Source: Candidatus Margulisiibacteriota bacterium (GTDB lineage: Bacteria; Margulisbacteria; Riflemargulisbacteria; GWF2-39-127). From it: 36,533 nucleotides of DNA. This document shows, one piece after another, positions 8,555 through 15,629 of this stretch; position 1 is the first letter of the stretch, and each line of letters begins with the position of its first letter. The stretch covers positions 1 to 36,533 of the forward strand of contig QKMY01000026.1 in the NCBI GenBank assembly GCA_003242895.1. The letters run 5' to 3'. The notes under the pieces are model-generated. The model saw nothing but the letters and a program-made list of their open reading frames with translations. It did not search any database and was not told the origin of the DNA. Position numbers and translations under genes: made by a program.

Positions 8555-8887
8555 TCAGCCTGTCAGGTGTGGCAAAAGGACACCGAAAAGGTTGTTTTGG
8601 TGGTGCAGGGAACGGTCGCGACCGTTCCCTACAATATGGATAATTGCATGTACATGGTCTGGTATTATAATGAATACATCCATTTTTAAATAACCATATT
8701 GATCAAATAACAAATGCCGTTGTTTATTTATAATTTGCCCTAATGTATTTTGAATCATTTCACCGTTATAGATCTCTCCAAAATACGGGATTCTGTTTTT
8801 TGCGTTTATGGTAATAAAATACGAATTAGGACAACCGTAATCATAGCCAGACAAAAGGTTTAATTTGCGCACAGGAAATCTTGTCAT
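8555..8887 (-). pseudogene. Truncated IS200-like REP-associated transposase (RAYT)
   Basis: The 110-residue product matches the N-terminal two thirds of Y1/RAYT transposases: YDYGCPNSYFITINAKNR near the N-terminus and the HUH metal-binding motif in IIPDHVHAIIHI. RAYTs are usually about 150-200 residues and need a catalytic tyrosine C-terminal to HUH. Here the frame stops soon after HUH, in LLPHLTG, and no continuation is found downstream, so I call it a remnant. The segment GNGRDRS after HUH is encoded by a perfect 22-bp palindrome (8608-8629), apparently the cognate REP element carried within the gene. Its ATG overlaps the stop of the preceding HEPN/HsdS remnant, probably by chance. Confidence 0.8.
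8608..8629. repeat. Perfect 22-bp palindrome inside RAYT remnant
   Basis: GGGAACGGTCG is followed directly by its exact reverse complement. It is read in frame as part of the loop after the HUH motif. REP-like palindromes in this loop are seen in RAYTs of several phyla; its sequence differs from the GGGCG-type family near 13.9-15.6 kb. Confidence 0.85.
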
Positions 8888-9469
8888 AATTTCACCCTGA
8901 TTTTTCCAGTCAATAAGACCTGCATTAAACCTTTTTTTTGTGTTTTTATAACGGCTCTTTTGGTATTAAGTTGTTCAAGTTCTTTATTTAACACAACAGC
9001 ACATTGAGCAATTTTGATTTGTTCATTAATATCAGGCACAGGAACTTTGATTACAGCTCTGACGTTGGAAGAAGGAAACGAACTCAGCAGGGATGCAATA
9101 ACCTCAAAACAATGGTCACCGTTATAGTGTACTGAGATGTCAAGGCAGTCAACAAGATACCGGACAAAAATATTCGTGAGTTCCTTAGTAGTCACGTATA
9201 TATCCATAAGAAAAGATGCATCGCGCAAAAAATCTGAAAAATCTTTTAATTGCGAGGCACATTTTATTAAGACTAACAAATCATGAATAAAAGGAAATTG
9301 TATGCTATTGATCATTAAATATCGTTTGATTATTTTCTCAATTGCCTGATGCGAATGATATGCGGATATAAAGATAATTTTGTGTGTTATTCAAAAGTAT
9401 TTCTGCTGAATCAAGATCAGCTTGCGCATAAAACAGCCATTCTTTAGGATCAAGGTTATTTTTCTTCAT
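8884..9469 (-). pseudogene. Frameshifted HEPN gene running into an HsdS C-terminus
   Basis: From ATG 9469 the frame reads MKKNNLDPKEWLFYAQADL, a typical HEPN start, but ends after 43 codons at 9338. One frame over, the HEPN core continues: FISAYHSHQAIEKIIKRYL, then the helical segment from MINSIQFPFIHDLLVLIK. The frameshift thus lies between about 9370 and 9410. Downstream in that frame, VPVPDINEQIKIAQ..., ending KKGLMQVLLTGKIRV, is the signature C-terminal helix of a type I restriction specificity subunit (HsdS). A HEPN toxin and an HsdS tail have therefore been joined, probably by deletion. The HEPN start overlaps the stop of the MNT gene (ATGA), the classic MNT-HEPN toxin-antitoxin order. 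Neither part should be functional. Confidence 0.75.
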
Positions 9470-9773
9470 GCAAGCCGTTTTCCTTTATGTGCAATTTCGT
9501 ATTGAACCGTTCCATATATAGATTGCTGTTTCTTGTATGATTTATCATCAAAAAGCACCAAATCCATTGGAATCCCAAAATTAAACAGCGCTTTGCGAAT
9601 TTCGTACAACTCCTTATGCTTATCCTGTACATTATTTTTAATTACTGCTATATCTAAATCACTATTTTCATGCGGAGAACCAGAAGCATAACTGCCAAAA
9701 AGATATATCGCCTTTGGCTTAGATATTTTTTTATTGTATTTACTATATTCTCTATTTGTTCCTGTGTAATCAT
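9466..9773 (-). pseudogene. Frameshifted MNT nucleotidyltransferase (antitoxin of MNT-HEPN pair)
   Basis: Starting at ATG 9773 (MITQEQIENIVNTIKK), the frame breaks at a run of seven A on the minus strand (9732-9726) and stops soon after. In the shifted frame the protein continues as KPKAIYLFGSYASGS, then HENSDLDIAVI, and further to the TGA at 9466. This contains the MNT nucleotidyltransferase signature GSxAxG..SDLD with its two metal-binding aspartates. With the frameshift repaired it would be about 102 residues, the usual size. In intact systems the MNT protein AMPylates the HEPN partner. A homopolymer indel may be a true mutation, phase variation or a sequencing/assembly error. TATAAT lies just upstream at about 9780-9785. 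Confidence 0.8.
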
Positions 9774-9780
9774 AAGTATA

Positions 9781-9876
9781 TTATAACACCTCCGAATAAC
9801 AATGGATCAAAACTATTCCCGCACCTGTGAGCAGGGTAATATCATCTTTGTTACTATCTACAATCAGTATATTCAT
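9781..9876 (-). pseudogene. Response-regulator N-terminal stub
   Basis: A 31-codon frame with a strong ribosome-binding site (AAGGAGG) reads MNILIVDSNKDDITLL, the first strand and acidic loop of a receiver domain, then departs from the family at LLTGAG and stops. The phospho-acceptor aspartate and the rest of the domain are missing. It directly follows a histidine kinase fragment, so a two-component operon probably stood here and was cut by a deletion. Confidence 0.6.
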
Positions 9877-9906
9877 GTGTCAGCCTCCTTATAATATTCC
9901 TAAATA

Positions 9907-10266
9907 TTATTCTACACGAATAAATTTGAGAATGAAACAGGCACCTTTATTTTCTTCTGATTTTACGCTAATAGTTGCATTATGCTTCTCAATTATAGAT
10001 TTCGTAATATGCAGCCCTAGCCCAGTCCCGCTGCCGGGTGATTTGGTTGTATAAAATGGGATAAATATTTGATCCTGAATTTCCTTGCTCATGCCTACTC
10101 CATGATCTTCTATTTCCAACGTTACATATTCCCCACTGTTGGCTAACCGGATATTAATAAGCTGATTCTCGAAACCGTCCATAGCATCTCTGGCATTACT
10201 CAGCAAATTAATGACAATTTGTTGCAACTCAGTTGGAGAACCTTTGATAAAAGCATCTTCTAATTT
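9907..10266 (-). pseudogene. Histidine kinase HATPase_c domain fragment
   Basis: The frame gives the complete ATP-binding end of a sensor kinase: N box LQQIVINLLSNARDA, G1 box DHGVGM, F-type segment IFIPFYTTK, G2 box GSGTGLGLHITKSIIE, and a normal C-terminus. The sensing part and the phospho-acceptor (DHp) histidine helix are missing. The kinase-like frame continues upstream only to about 10266 (KLEDAFIKGSPTE), where it abuts the dinG stop, so the gene was truncated by the join to dinG. No start codon with a ribosome-binding site exists except internal ones. It is followed 30 bases later by the receiver stub at 9876. Non-functional as a kinase. Confidence 0.8.
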
Positions 10267-10267
10267 G

Positions 10268-12808
10268 CTATGTAGATGGCGAGCTGCCCAGGAAGGTTTT
10301 GATTTTTTCGTAGATATTGAGCCTGGAGTCGATGACCGGTTTGGAAACGAAGAGCGAGCGAATAAACTTTTTGCCGTAAAACTTGGTGATGATCCGGCTG
10401 TCTAAGATGGTGATGATTCCCCGGTCGGTCTTGTGGCGGATAAGTCTTCCGATACCCTGACGGAACTTAAGGATCGCCAGAGGGATAGCGTAATCGGAAA
10501 ACGGATCTTTACCTCTGGACTTGAGCAGTTCTGCCCTGGCCTCCTGTACGGGATCAGTCGGGACTTTAAACGGGAGTTTTGTGATGATAACGGAACTCAG
10601 CGACTCGCCTACGACATCGACGCCTTCCCAGAAACTATCAGTTGCAAACAAGCACGAATGGACGTCCAGCTTAAACTGTTCCAATAAATGATGACGGTTC
10701 ATATCACCTTGCTTGAGCGGCGTTATACATCGCCCTTCCAGTTGAGGCTCAAGCTCTTCAAATATCTTGGTAAGGAGATAATACGACGTAAACAGGATGA
10801 AAGCTTTTCCATCGGTTAAGGACACGAGATCAAAAATTGCGTTCGAAAGTGCACCGTCGAACTTAGGCGAAACCGGTTCCGGCATGTCAAAGGGGATTGC
10901 CAGGAGTACTTGTTCATCGTAATTAAACGGGCTCTGAAGCAGCGCCGTTGACTTTCTCTCGGCTGGCAAGAGATTAAGTCCGACCCGTTCCTCGATAAAA
11001 TCAAATTTCTGTTCGATCGTCAGAGTCGCGCTTGTGAGGATGACGGTCTTATGGACGGAATAGAGTGACTCAACCAATAGTGGCGCTACATCCAGCGGGA
11101 TAACCTTATAGCTCAGCGCTCCGGACTTCCTGGTCCATTCGAACCACATTACGACGTTGTCAGATTCCGGCTCGATAAGAAACGCCAGTTTCTTGATATA
11201 TTCATCGTTCCTGCGGATCAGAGCCTTGATGGTAATGATATTGAATTCGATCTCTTTTTTGGTCGGAGTGTCAAAAAGCTCTAGTAATTTGGCAACTTCT
11301 TTGATTTTTTTGTTGAAGGTCGTCAGCTCTTTTTTGAGCGCTTCTATGACCGGCTTCACGGTGGTTTTCCATTCGGGGGAAGCCTGGATATCTTCATTGA
11401 TACGAAGCGTGTTCTCGCCTTTCGTCTTGCCATAATGCGAGGCGAGGGATTTGATGCTGTCTTCCAGTTCCTCAAAAAAGCTGTTGGTTGTGACTAATAC
11501 TTTGCTGCGATATGGCATAAGATCATTATTGATATGGTCAATCAACTTCTGGATAGTTACCTGTTCAGTCGAGGTCTTTCCGATGGACATAAGCTTCATT
11601 ACGGTTTCGGGCAGGACACCGCGGCCACGGTACTTGGAATGCTGAAGCCTACCCAGAAGCTTGATAAGCCCTGACTTGCTAAAAGAAAAACCGAAATACG
11701 CAGCGGCTATATCCTCGATATTATGAGCTTCATCAAGAATAATGTGTTTGAAAGGAGGAAGGATTGCGCCCATCGTGTCAGGCATATCCTGCTTAACGCT
11801 CAGGTCGGCAAAAAGAAGGTGATGATTAGCTACGATGATATCTGCCGTGTTTGCGCGTCTTCGGGCTTGATAATAAAAGCATTCGTTATAGTAGGGACAT
11901 CTCACTTTAAGGCATATATCGTTTTCGGCACAGAACTTTTCCCAGACATCGTCAGGGGGAACGAAATTAAGTTCGCTTAGCGATCCTTCTTTTGTTCGGG
12001 CTGCCCACTCGACGATGTGCGATTCACCTTTGAGGCGTTCGCTTTCGTCAAAGAGTTCCTGCTGGTGCATCGAAATTGTTTCGAACAGTTTACGTTTGCA
12101 GAGATAATTATGCTTTCCTTTGATCAGCTCGGCCTTGAACTCTAATGAAGAGTTGTTTTGCAGGAACGGGATATCTTTTTTGATGAGCTGTTCCTGGAGG
12201 TTGATGGTATTGGTTGATATGACTACTTTCTGGTTATTCTTCTTTGCCCACATAATAGCCGGAACGAGATAGGCAAGGCTCTTGCCAGTACCGGTGCCTG
12301 CTTCTACGGTCAGGATCTTCTCTTCGTTAAAAGCGGCGGCGACCAGTTTGGCCATTTCTATCTGTGCGTCACGTTTCTCGAAACCTTCCAGCTTCTGGGC
12401 GAGTTGCCCGGAATCACCGAAAAACATAGAAACATCTTCGATAGGGACCGGTTCGAGTTTCTCCGGGGCAAAAGGCTCTACCAGCACATAACAATCGGTC
12501 ATATCGTTATTGACGATGATCGAGCCGACGCTGTTGTTCCCGAACTGGGACGCTACCAGGACATCTGCATCTGAAGGCGTCAGGTTCCCGGAGGGATGGT
12601 TATGGACGATTATATTAAAGGCCTTAGCCGTGTTAAATAATGCGGCAACGGAATTGCTGTTCCCGCGCGCCAGCGGCTCTGCATTATTAATTATACTCTC
12701 GTCATTCTGTGTGCAGACGAAGAAGACCTCTTGCCCGTTCGCGTCAGCGACTACAGTCTTGATCGTTTCTACAGCGTCATCAGTGAAATAAAAATCTATC
12801 CGAGGAAT
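10268..12808 (-). CDS. JAB domain-DinG helicase fusion, ATT start proposed
   Basis: DinG/XPD-family superfamily 2 5'-3' DNA helicase with an N-terminal RadC/JAB-like domain. Residues 1-102 carry a JAMM-type signature, E27 with H69-N-H71 and S79-x-x-D82 (HNHPSGNLTPSDAD). The helicase follows: Walker A AGTGTGKS (170-177), four cysteines of the predicted iron-sulfur cluster (NYLCKRK; then C-x5-C-x5-C in CLKVRCPYYNECFY), DEAH (359-362), SATLT, and motif VI RQGIGRLIRH. The first in-frame ATG (12502) would cut off the JAB domain. No ATG, GTG or TTG exists between it and the stop at 12829-12827. ATT 12808, with GGGAG 7 bases upstream, is the best start, giving 846 residues. An alternative is a frameshift or sequence error. 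It is divergent from the EF-hand gene. Confidence 0.9.
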   Translation of the reverse strand: MPRIDFYFTDDAVETIKTVVADANGQEVFFVCTQNDESIINNAEPLARGNSNSVAALFNTAKAFNIIVHNHPSGNLTPSDADVLVASQFGNNSVGSIIVNNDMTDCYVLVEPFAPEKLEPVPIEDVSMFFGDSGQLAQKLEGFEKRDAQIEMAKLVAAAFNEEKILTVEAGTGTGKSLAYLVPAIMWAKKNNQKVVISTNTINLQEQLIKKDIPFLQNNSSLEFKAELIKGKHNYLCKRKLFETISMHQQELFDESERLKGESHIVEWAARTKEGSLSELNFVPPDDVWEKFCAENDICLKVRCPYYNECFYYQARRRANTADIIVANHHLLFADLSVKQDMPDTMGAILPPFKHIILDEAHNIEDIAAAYFGFSFSKSGLIKLLGRLQHSKYRGRGVLPETVMKLMSIGKTSTEQVTIQKLIDHINNDLMPYRSKVLVTTNSFFEELEDSIKSLASHYGKTKGENTLRINEDIQASPEWKTTVKPVIEALKKELTTFNKKIKEVAKLLELFDTPTKKEIEFNIITIKALIRRNDEYIKKLAFLIEPESDNVVMWFEWTRKSGALSYKVIPLDVAPLLVESLYSVHKTVILTSATLTIEQKFDFIEERVGLNLLPAERKSTALLQSPFNYDEQVLLAIPFDMPEPVSPKFDGALSNAIFDLVSLTDGKAFILFTSYYLLTKIFEELEPQLEGRCITPLKQGDMNRHHLLEQFKLDVHSCLFATDSFWEGVDVVGESLSSVIITKLPFKVPTDPVQEARAELLKSRGKDPFSDYAIPLAILKFRQGIGRLIRHKTDRGIITILDSRIITKFYGKKFIRSLFVSKPVIDSRLNIYEKIKTFLGSSPST

Positions 12809-12829
12809 GAATTGTCTCCCGTTTTGTTA

Positions 12830-13271
12830 AGGATATAGATGCCAACCCTTATCAGACCATAAAATTATATGGATTTTTTAACTAATATACAAGAACGAAT
12901 ATTTGGGGGATATGATAAATAATCCGGGAAGAACCTGACCATTAAATAAAAAACGATGGAACAAATAGAATTATGCCTTGTTATATTAAGCAACACTCTA
13001 TATTGGGTTAGATCCGAATACTATTAGTTCCGGCACTTTGACGGACTTACGTTCAATTAACAGAAAAAAAATACCGGATTGTTTCGGAACCGGGAAGAAA
13101 AAGCCGGACCGCTTGTCGGAAGCTTGGTCATTAGAGGCATACGTTCTCTAATCTTCTATCTTCCCCTAATAATAAAAAGCATGAATTTCTTTTTTGCAGA
13201 TGCATTGAGAAATAATCATGTTTTTATAGCTGAGTTTCTTGGCTAATAATAGAGTAAAAGGAGGGAAAAGG
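12830..13271. other. Divergent intergenic region, dinG / EF-hand gene
   Basis: There is no credible gene on either strand. The stretch is A/T-rich at both ends, with a short GC-rich patch around 13070-13125 containing several CCGG-centred words (ACCGG, GCCGG). It must hold the promoters of dinG (minus) and the EF-hand protein (plus), but I see no well-spaced -35/-10 pair. Confidence 0.4.
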
Positions 13272-13862
13272 ATGACAGGAATAGGTTCGGTCAGCAGTTC
13301 GTCGTATAATATCGACGATGTTTGGTCAAAAATTGACAGCAATTCAGACGGATCAGTAACTAAAGAGGAATTTACTGCTCAGCTAAAAGCTGCGATTAAG
13401 AAAAGAGATTCATTTGAGCTATCAAACAGCCAGGGACAGTCAGCCATGATGTACGGCATGCAGGGAAACAGGCCTCAGCCGCCATCGTTCAGTCAAATCC
13501 TGAAGAAGGATGACAGTGACAGCGACGGAAAGATAAGCGCAGAAGAGTTCTCTAATAAAAAAGCAGGCGGGCCTTCGAAAGGACCGAAGTTTGCTGACTT
13601 CGATACTGATAGCGATGGTTATATAACAGAAACCGAGTTCGAGGCGTCGGGTGAGAAACAAGCTGCTGCAAGAGGACCTTCTGCGACTGCTGCTTCTGAG
13701 GTTGATATATCCAGTATATTGAGCCAGCTTCTGGGAAACGATGATGATGATAATAGTAGTTCTATCAGCTCTATTAGCAGCTATTATCAATCGCAAATCG
13801 CTTCTTATGTACAGAATATGACTCAGTTCGATAGTAATTCATTATTCTCGGTGTCTGCTTAA
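13272..13862 (+). CDS. Small EF-hand calcium-binding protein
   Basis: The 196-residue protein has three canonical EF-hand loops: DSNSDGSVTKEE (22-33), DSDSDGKISAEE (81-92) and DTDSDGYITETE (111-122). Each has acidic or oxygen ligands at positions 1, 3, 5 and 12, so Ca2+ binding is expected. The C-terminal 60 residues are serine-rich with an acidic run (NDDDDN) and no hydrophobic anchor. There is no signal peptide (MTGIGSVSSSSYNIDD). ATG 13272 is chosen because AAGGAGGG (13258-13265) lies just upstream; the longer frame from TTG 13239 would run through that site. Similar Ca2+-binding proteins occur in many bacteria with unclear roles in buffering or signalling. REP-like palindromes start 9 bases after the stop and may act in 3'-end formation. 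Confidence 0.85.
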   Translation: MTGIGSVSSSSYNIDDVWSKIDSNSDGSVTKEEFTAQLKAAIKKRDSFELSNSQGQSAMMYGMQGNRPQPPSFSQILKKDDSDSDGKISAEEFSNKKAGGPSKGPKFADFDTDSDGYITETEFEASGEKQAAARGPSATAASEVDISSILSQLLGNDDDDNSSSISSISSYYQSQIASYVQNMTQFDSNSLFSVSA

Positions 13863-13871
13863 AAAGCTTCT

Positions 13872-13897
13872 GGGGCGTGCCACCGGCGCGCCCGTAC
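13872..13897 (+). repeat. REP-like hairpin, GGGCGTGCC type
   Basis: GGGCGTGCC pairs with GGCGCGCCC (9-bp stem with one wobble, 3-base loop ACC) and is flanked by GTAC. The same element occurs at 14101 (inverted), 14350, 15580 and 36028. It starts 9 bases after the EF-hand stop. Confidence 0.85.
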
Positions 13898-13912
13898 ATA
13901 AATATGGGGAAT

Positions 13913-13940
13913 GTAGGGGCGAAGGGCCCTTCGCCCCTAC
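13913..13940. repeat. REP-like perfect 28-bp palindrome
   Basis: GTAGGGGCGAAGGG is followed directly by its exact reverse complement. It shares the GTAGGGGCG...CGCCCCTAC ends with the neighbouring elements and is read through by the RAYT remnant. Confidence 0.9.
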
Positions 13941-14100
13941 GGAATCACAATTTATTTGCACGATCACATGAAGATGATTCGGCATAACAACAAAATCATG
14001 GATTATTATTTCGTTACGAATTACTTCCGATCTCTTCCATTCCAGTTCTACAATTACCCCCATATCCGACAAATTCATCTAGCGGATATTCGGGATTGCT

Positions 14101-14125
14101 GTACGGGCGCGCCGCTGGCACGCCC
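14101..14125 (-). repeat. REP-like hairpin inserted in RAYT remnant
   Basis: Inverted copy of the GGGCGTGCC type with AGC instead of ACC in the loop. It interrupts the RAYT frame at residues 45-53. Confidence 0.85.
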
Positions 14126-14292
14126 TTTATTTCTCCCAACAAATGACGTTTTTCATGGATACATATCGTGACATAATAGTATCCTGCCTGGCCGTAATCA
14201 TAATTCCGTAAGCGGATTGATCGCCGATGGTGAATTGCGGGATTATAGGTTGTGTTCATATCGTTATCCTGGTTTCATTTTATTATTCGTTG

Positions 14293-14319
14293 TAGGGGCG
14301 TGTCGGTGATACGCCCTAT
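14293..14319. repeat. REP-like hairpin, GGGCGT...ACGCCC
   Basis: TAGGGGCGT pairs with ACGCCCTA around a 9-base loop. This divergent member is in the gene-free stretch 14260-14634, which holds only palindromes between A/T-rich spacers. Confidence 0.75.
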
Positions 14320-14349
14320 GCAATAAATATGTCGTGGTTCGAAGCAATT

Positions 14350-14375
14350 GGGGCGTGCCACCGGCGCGCCCGTAC
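14350..14375 (+). repeat. REP-like hairpin, GGGCGTGCC type
   Basis: Identical to the element at 13872-13897 over 26 bases, including the terminal GTAC. Confidence 0.85.
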
Positions 14376-14475
14376 TATGATTATAAAGAAACATTTCCCT
14401 CTATTTTTCAAGTAATGGTAGGTTTATTATATATGCCTTCTTCATTATATGCAAATAAAAATTAATTAATATCCC

Positions 14476-14499
14476 GTAGGGGCGAACGGCCGTTCGCCC
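14476..14499. repeat. REP-like palindrome, GGGCGAACGG type
   Basis: GGGCGAACGG is followed by its exact reverse complement (14480-14499), preceded by GTAG at 14476. The ends match the other elements but the centre differs. Confidence 0.85.
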
Positions 14500-14587
14500 G
14501 GCATTTGATTACGTGTGCCGGTTATTTTTCTGATTCGTGCGATTGGGCATTCGTGCGAAGACGTGATTTAGCCACGGGGGCATATTT

Positions 14588-14613
14588 GGGCAGACACATT
14601 GGTCTGCCCCTAC
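14588..14613. repeat. REP-like hairpin downstream of porV-like gene
   Basis: GGGCAGAC (14588-14595) pairs exactly with GTCTGCCC (14602-14609), followed by CTAC. It lies 25-47 bases beyond the stop of the minus-strand porV-like gene and could stabilise or end its transcript, though no U-run follows. Confidence 0.8.
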
Positions 14614-14634
14614 GGAATGACATCAATATGGATA

Positions 14635-15555
14635 TCAGAACAAGACACCGACTGTTACCCGATGGGCGCTGGCCAGGTTGTACCGGTCCTCGCCGAGGTA
14701 CCCGTAGTCGAAATAGATGGCGTATATGCCGGCTGAAATACCAGCGGTCAATGTGCCGCTATCCAGCCCTGCCCTCACACGGAAACGATCAAACAGGTTG
14801 AGCTCGCTCCCCAGATGCCATATCGGATAATGACCGTTACCTAGTTGTTGTTCCAGATCAACTGCGTTAGTCAAGAAATCGAAGGGCTTCCATGAAATAC
14901 CTAGCCTCATGGTCGGGATGACAATCTCCGTCCGGGTGGTTGACCATCGTTGCCAGTTGACGATATCCTTCAAAACAAGTCCGTATTTGAACCCGTTTTC
15001 AGTGTCATAGAGCACACCAAGGCTCATGGTGAAGCCCGCACCTTTTCCCTGCGATATGCCTGCCATATCCTTATAGAACCCTACAGCACTCACCCCCAGA
15101 GACAAACTGCGGCTGACCTTGCAGCCATACCCGGCTATCAGCGCATTGGCATAATAATCGGCGAACCCTTCCGGCGTCACATCGCTATTAATCCCCGGGT
15201 CCGTTGTAGAGACCAGCGGGATATTCTGAACTGAAGCCTGAAGCCAGGATAGGACAAACGCGTTATTTGAGGCAGGGATGCCCAGAGCGATGTAATAATA
15301 GTCGACGACTTCAAGCAACTTAGTCTGCATCGTGGTCAGTTCGGTATGCTTGAGCTGAGAAAGTCCGGCGGGGTTGTAATAATGGGCATTAACATCATCA
15401 GCCACTGCACTAAAAGCGTTACCCATTGAAAGAGCTCTGGTACCGATGCCTGCTGAAAGGAACTCGATCTCGCGTCCGGCCTGGCCGATAGGAACAGCGT
15501 TAGCAAAGGATGATAAAAAGCATAGGAAAAAGAATAATACTGATTTCTTCAGCAT
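14635..15555 (-). CDS. PorV/PorQ-like outer-membrane beta-barrel protein
   Basis: This 306-residue protein has a clear signal peptide, MLKKSVLFFFLCFLSSFANA, followed by the diagnostic PorV/PorQ (UPF0164) start GIGTRALSMGNAFSAVADDVNAHYYNPAGL. The rest alternates aromatic and polar residues, ending LASAHRVTVGVLF with a terminal aromatic residue as in outer-membrane barrels. PorV in Bacteroidetes is the shuttle that carries type IX secretion substrates to the attachment complex; members in other phyla have unproven roles. The start at 15555 is chosen because AAGGAG lies 8 bases upstream and a signal peptide follows; the frame also extends to 15621 through a REP element, which is not credible coding. 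It lies 74 bp downstream of the giant surface-protein gene in the same direction, so co-transcription and a functional link are likely. Confidence 0.88.
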   Translation of the reverse strand: MLKKSVLFFFLCFLSSFANAVPIGQAGREIEFLSAGIGTRALSMGNAFSAVADDVNAHYYNPAGLSQLKHTELTTMQTKLLEVVDYYYIALGIPASNNAFVLSWLQASVQNIPLVSTTDPGINSDVTPEGFADYYANALIAGYGCKVSRSLSLGVSAVGFYKDMAGISQGKGAGFTMSLGVLYDTENGFKYGLVLKDIVNWQRWSTTRTEIVIPTMRLGISWKPFDFLTNAVDLEQQLGNGHYPIWHLGSELNLFDRFRVRAGLDSGTLTAGISAGIYAIYFDYGYLGEDRYNLASAHRVTVGVLF

Positions 15556-15579
15556 GGGAAATACTCCTTCTATGGTGCT

Positions 15580-15604
15580 GGGGCGTGCCAGCGGCGCGCC
15601 GTAC
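15580..15604 (+). repeat. REP-like hairpin between giant gene and porV-like gene
   Basis: GGGGCGTGCC, then AGC, then GGCGCGCC and GTAC: the GGGCGTGCC type with one C lost. It occupies most of the 74-bp gap between two co-directional genes, so it may act as a processing or attenuation hairpin in a shared transcript. Confidence 0.8.
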
Positions 15605-15629
15605 TTGAATACCCAGATCATTGTTTTAG

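Larger units (their letters stand above)
13842..14259 (-). pseudogene. Second RAYT remnant, frameshifted and loaded with REP elements
   Basis: Starting at ATG 14259, the frame gives RSIRLRNYDYGQAGYYYVTI, then KRHLLGEI, a RAYT N-terminus. A REP palindrome (14101-14125) is then read as VPAARPY, after which the frame is lost. The RAYT core resumes one frame over from about 14078: MNLSDMGVIVELEW, then HDFVVMPNHLHVIVQI with the HUH motif. It continues into two more palindromes (13940-13913 and 13897-13872) and stops at 13842, overlapping the end of the EF-hand gene. The catalytic tyrosine region is missing. The REP insertion itself may have caused the frameshift. Inactive, but probably related to the enzyme that spread these palindromes. 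Confidence 0.8.

Noticed and set aside
13872-14613. CRISPR array
   Set aside because: The repeated units are self-complementary hairpins of differing sequence and irregular spacing. There are no uniform spacers and no cas genes.
15556-15621. 22-residue N-terminal extension of the PorV-like protein
   Set aside because: It is encoded mostly by a REP palindrome. A Shine-Dalgarno and a perfect signal peptide start at 15555 instead.
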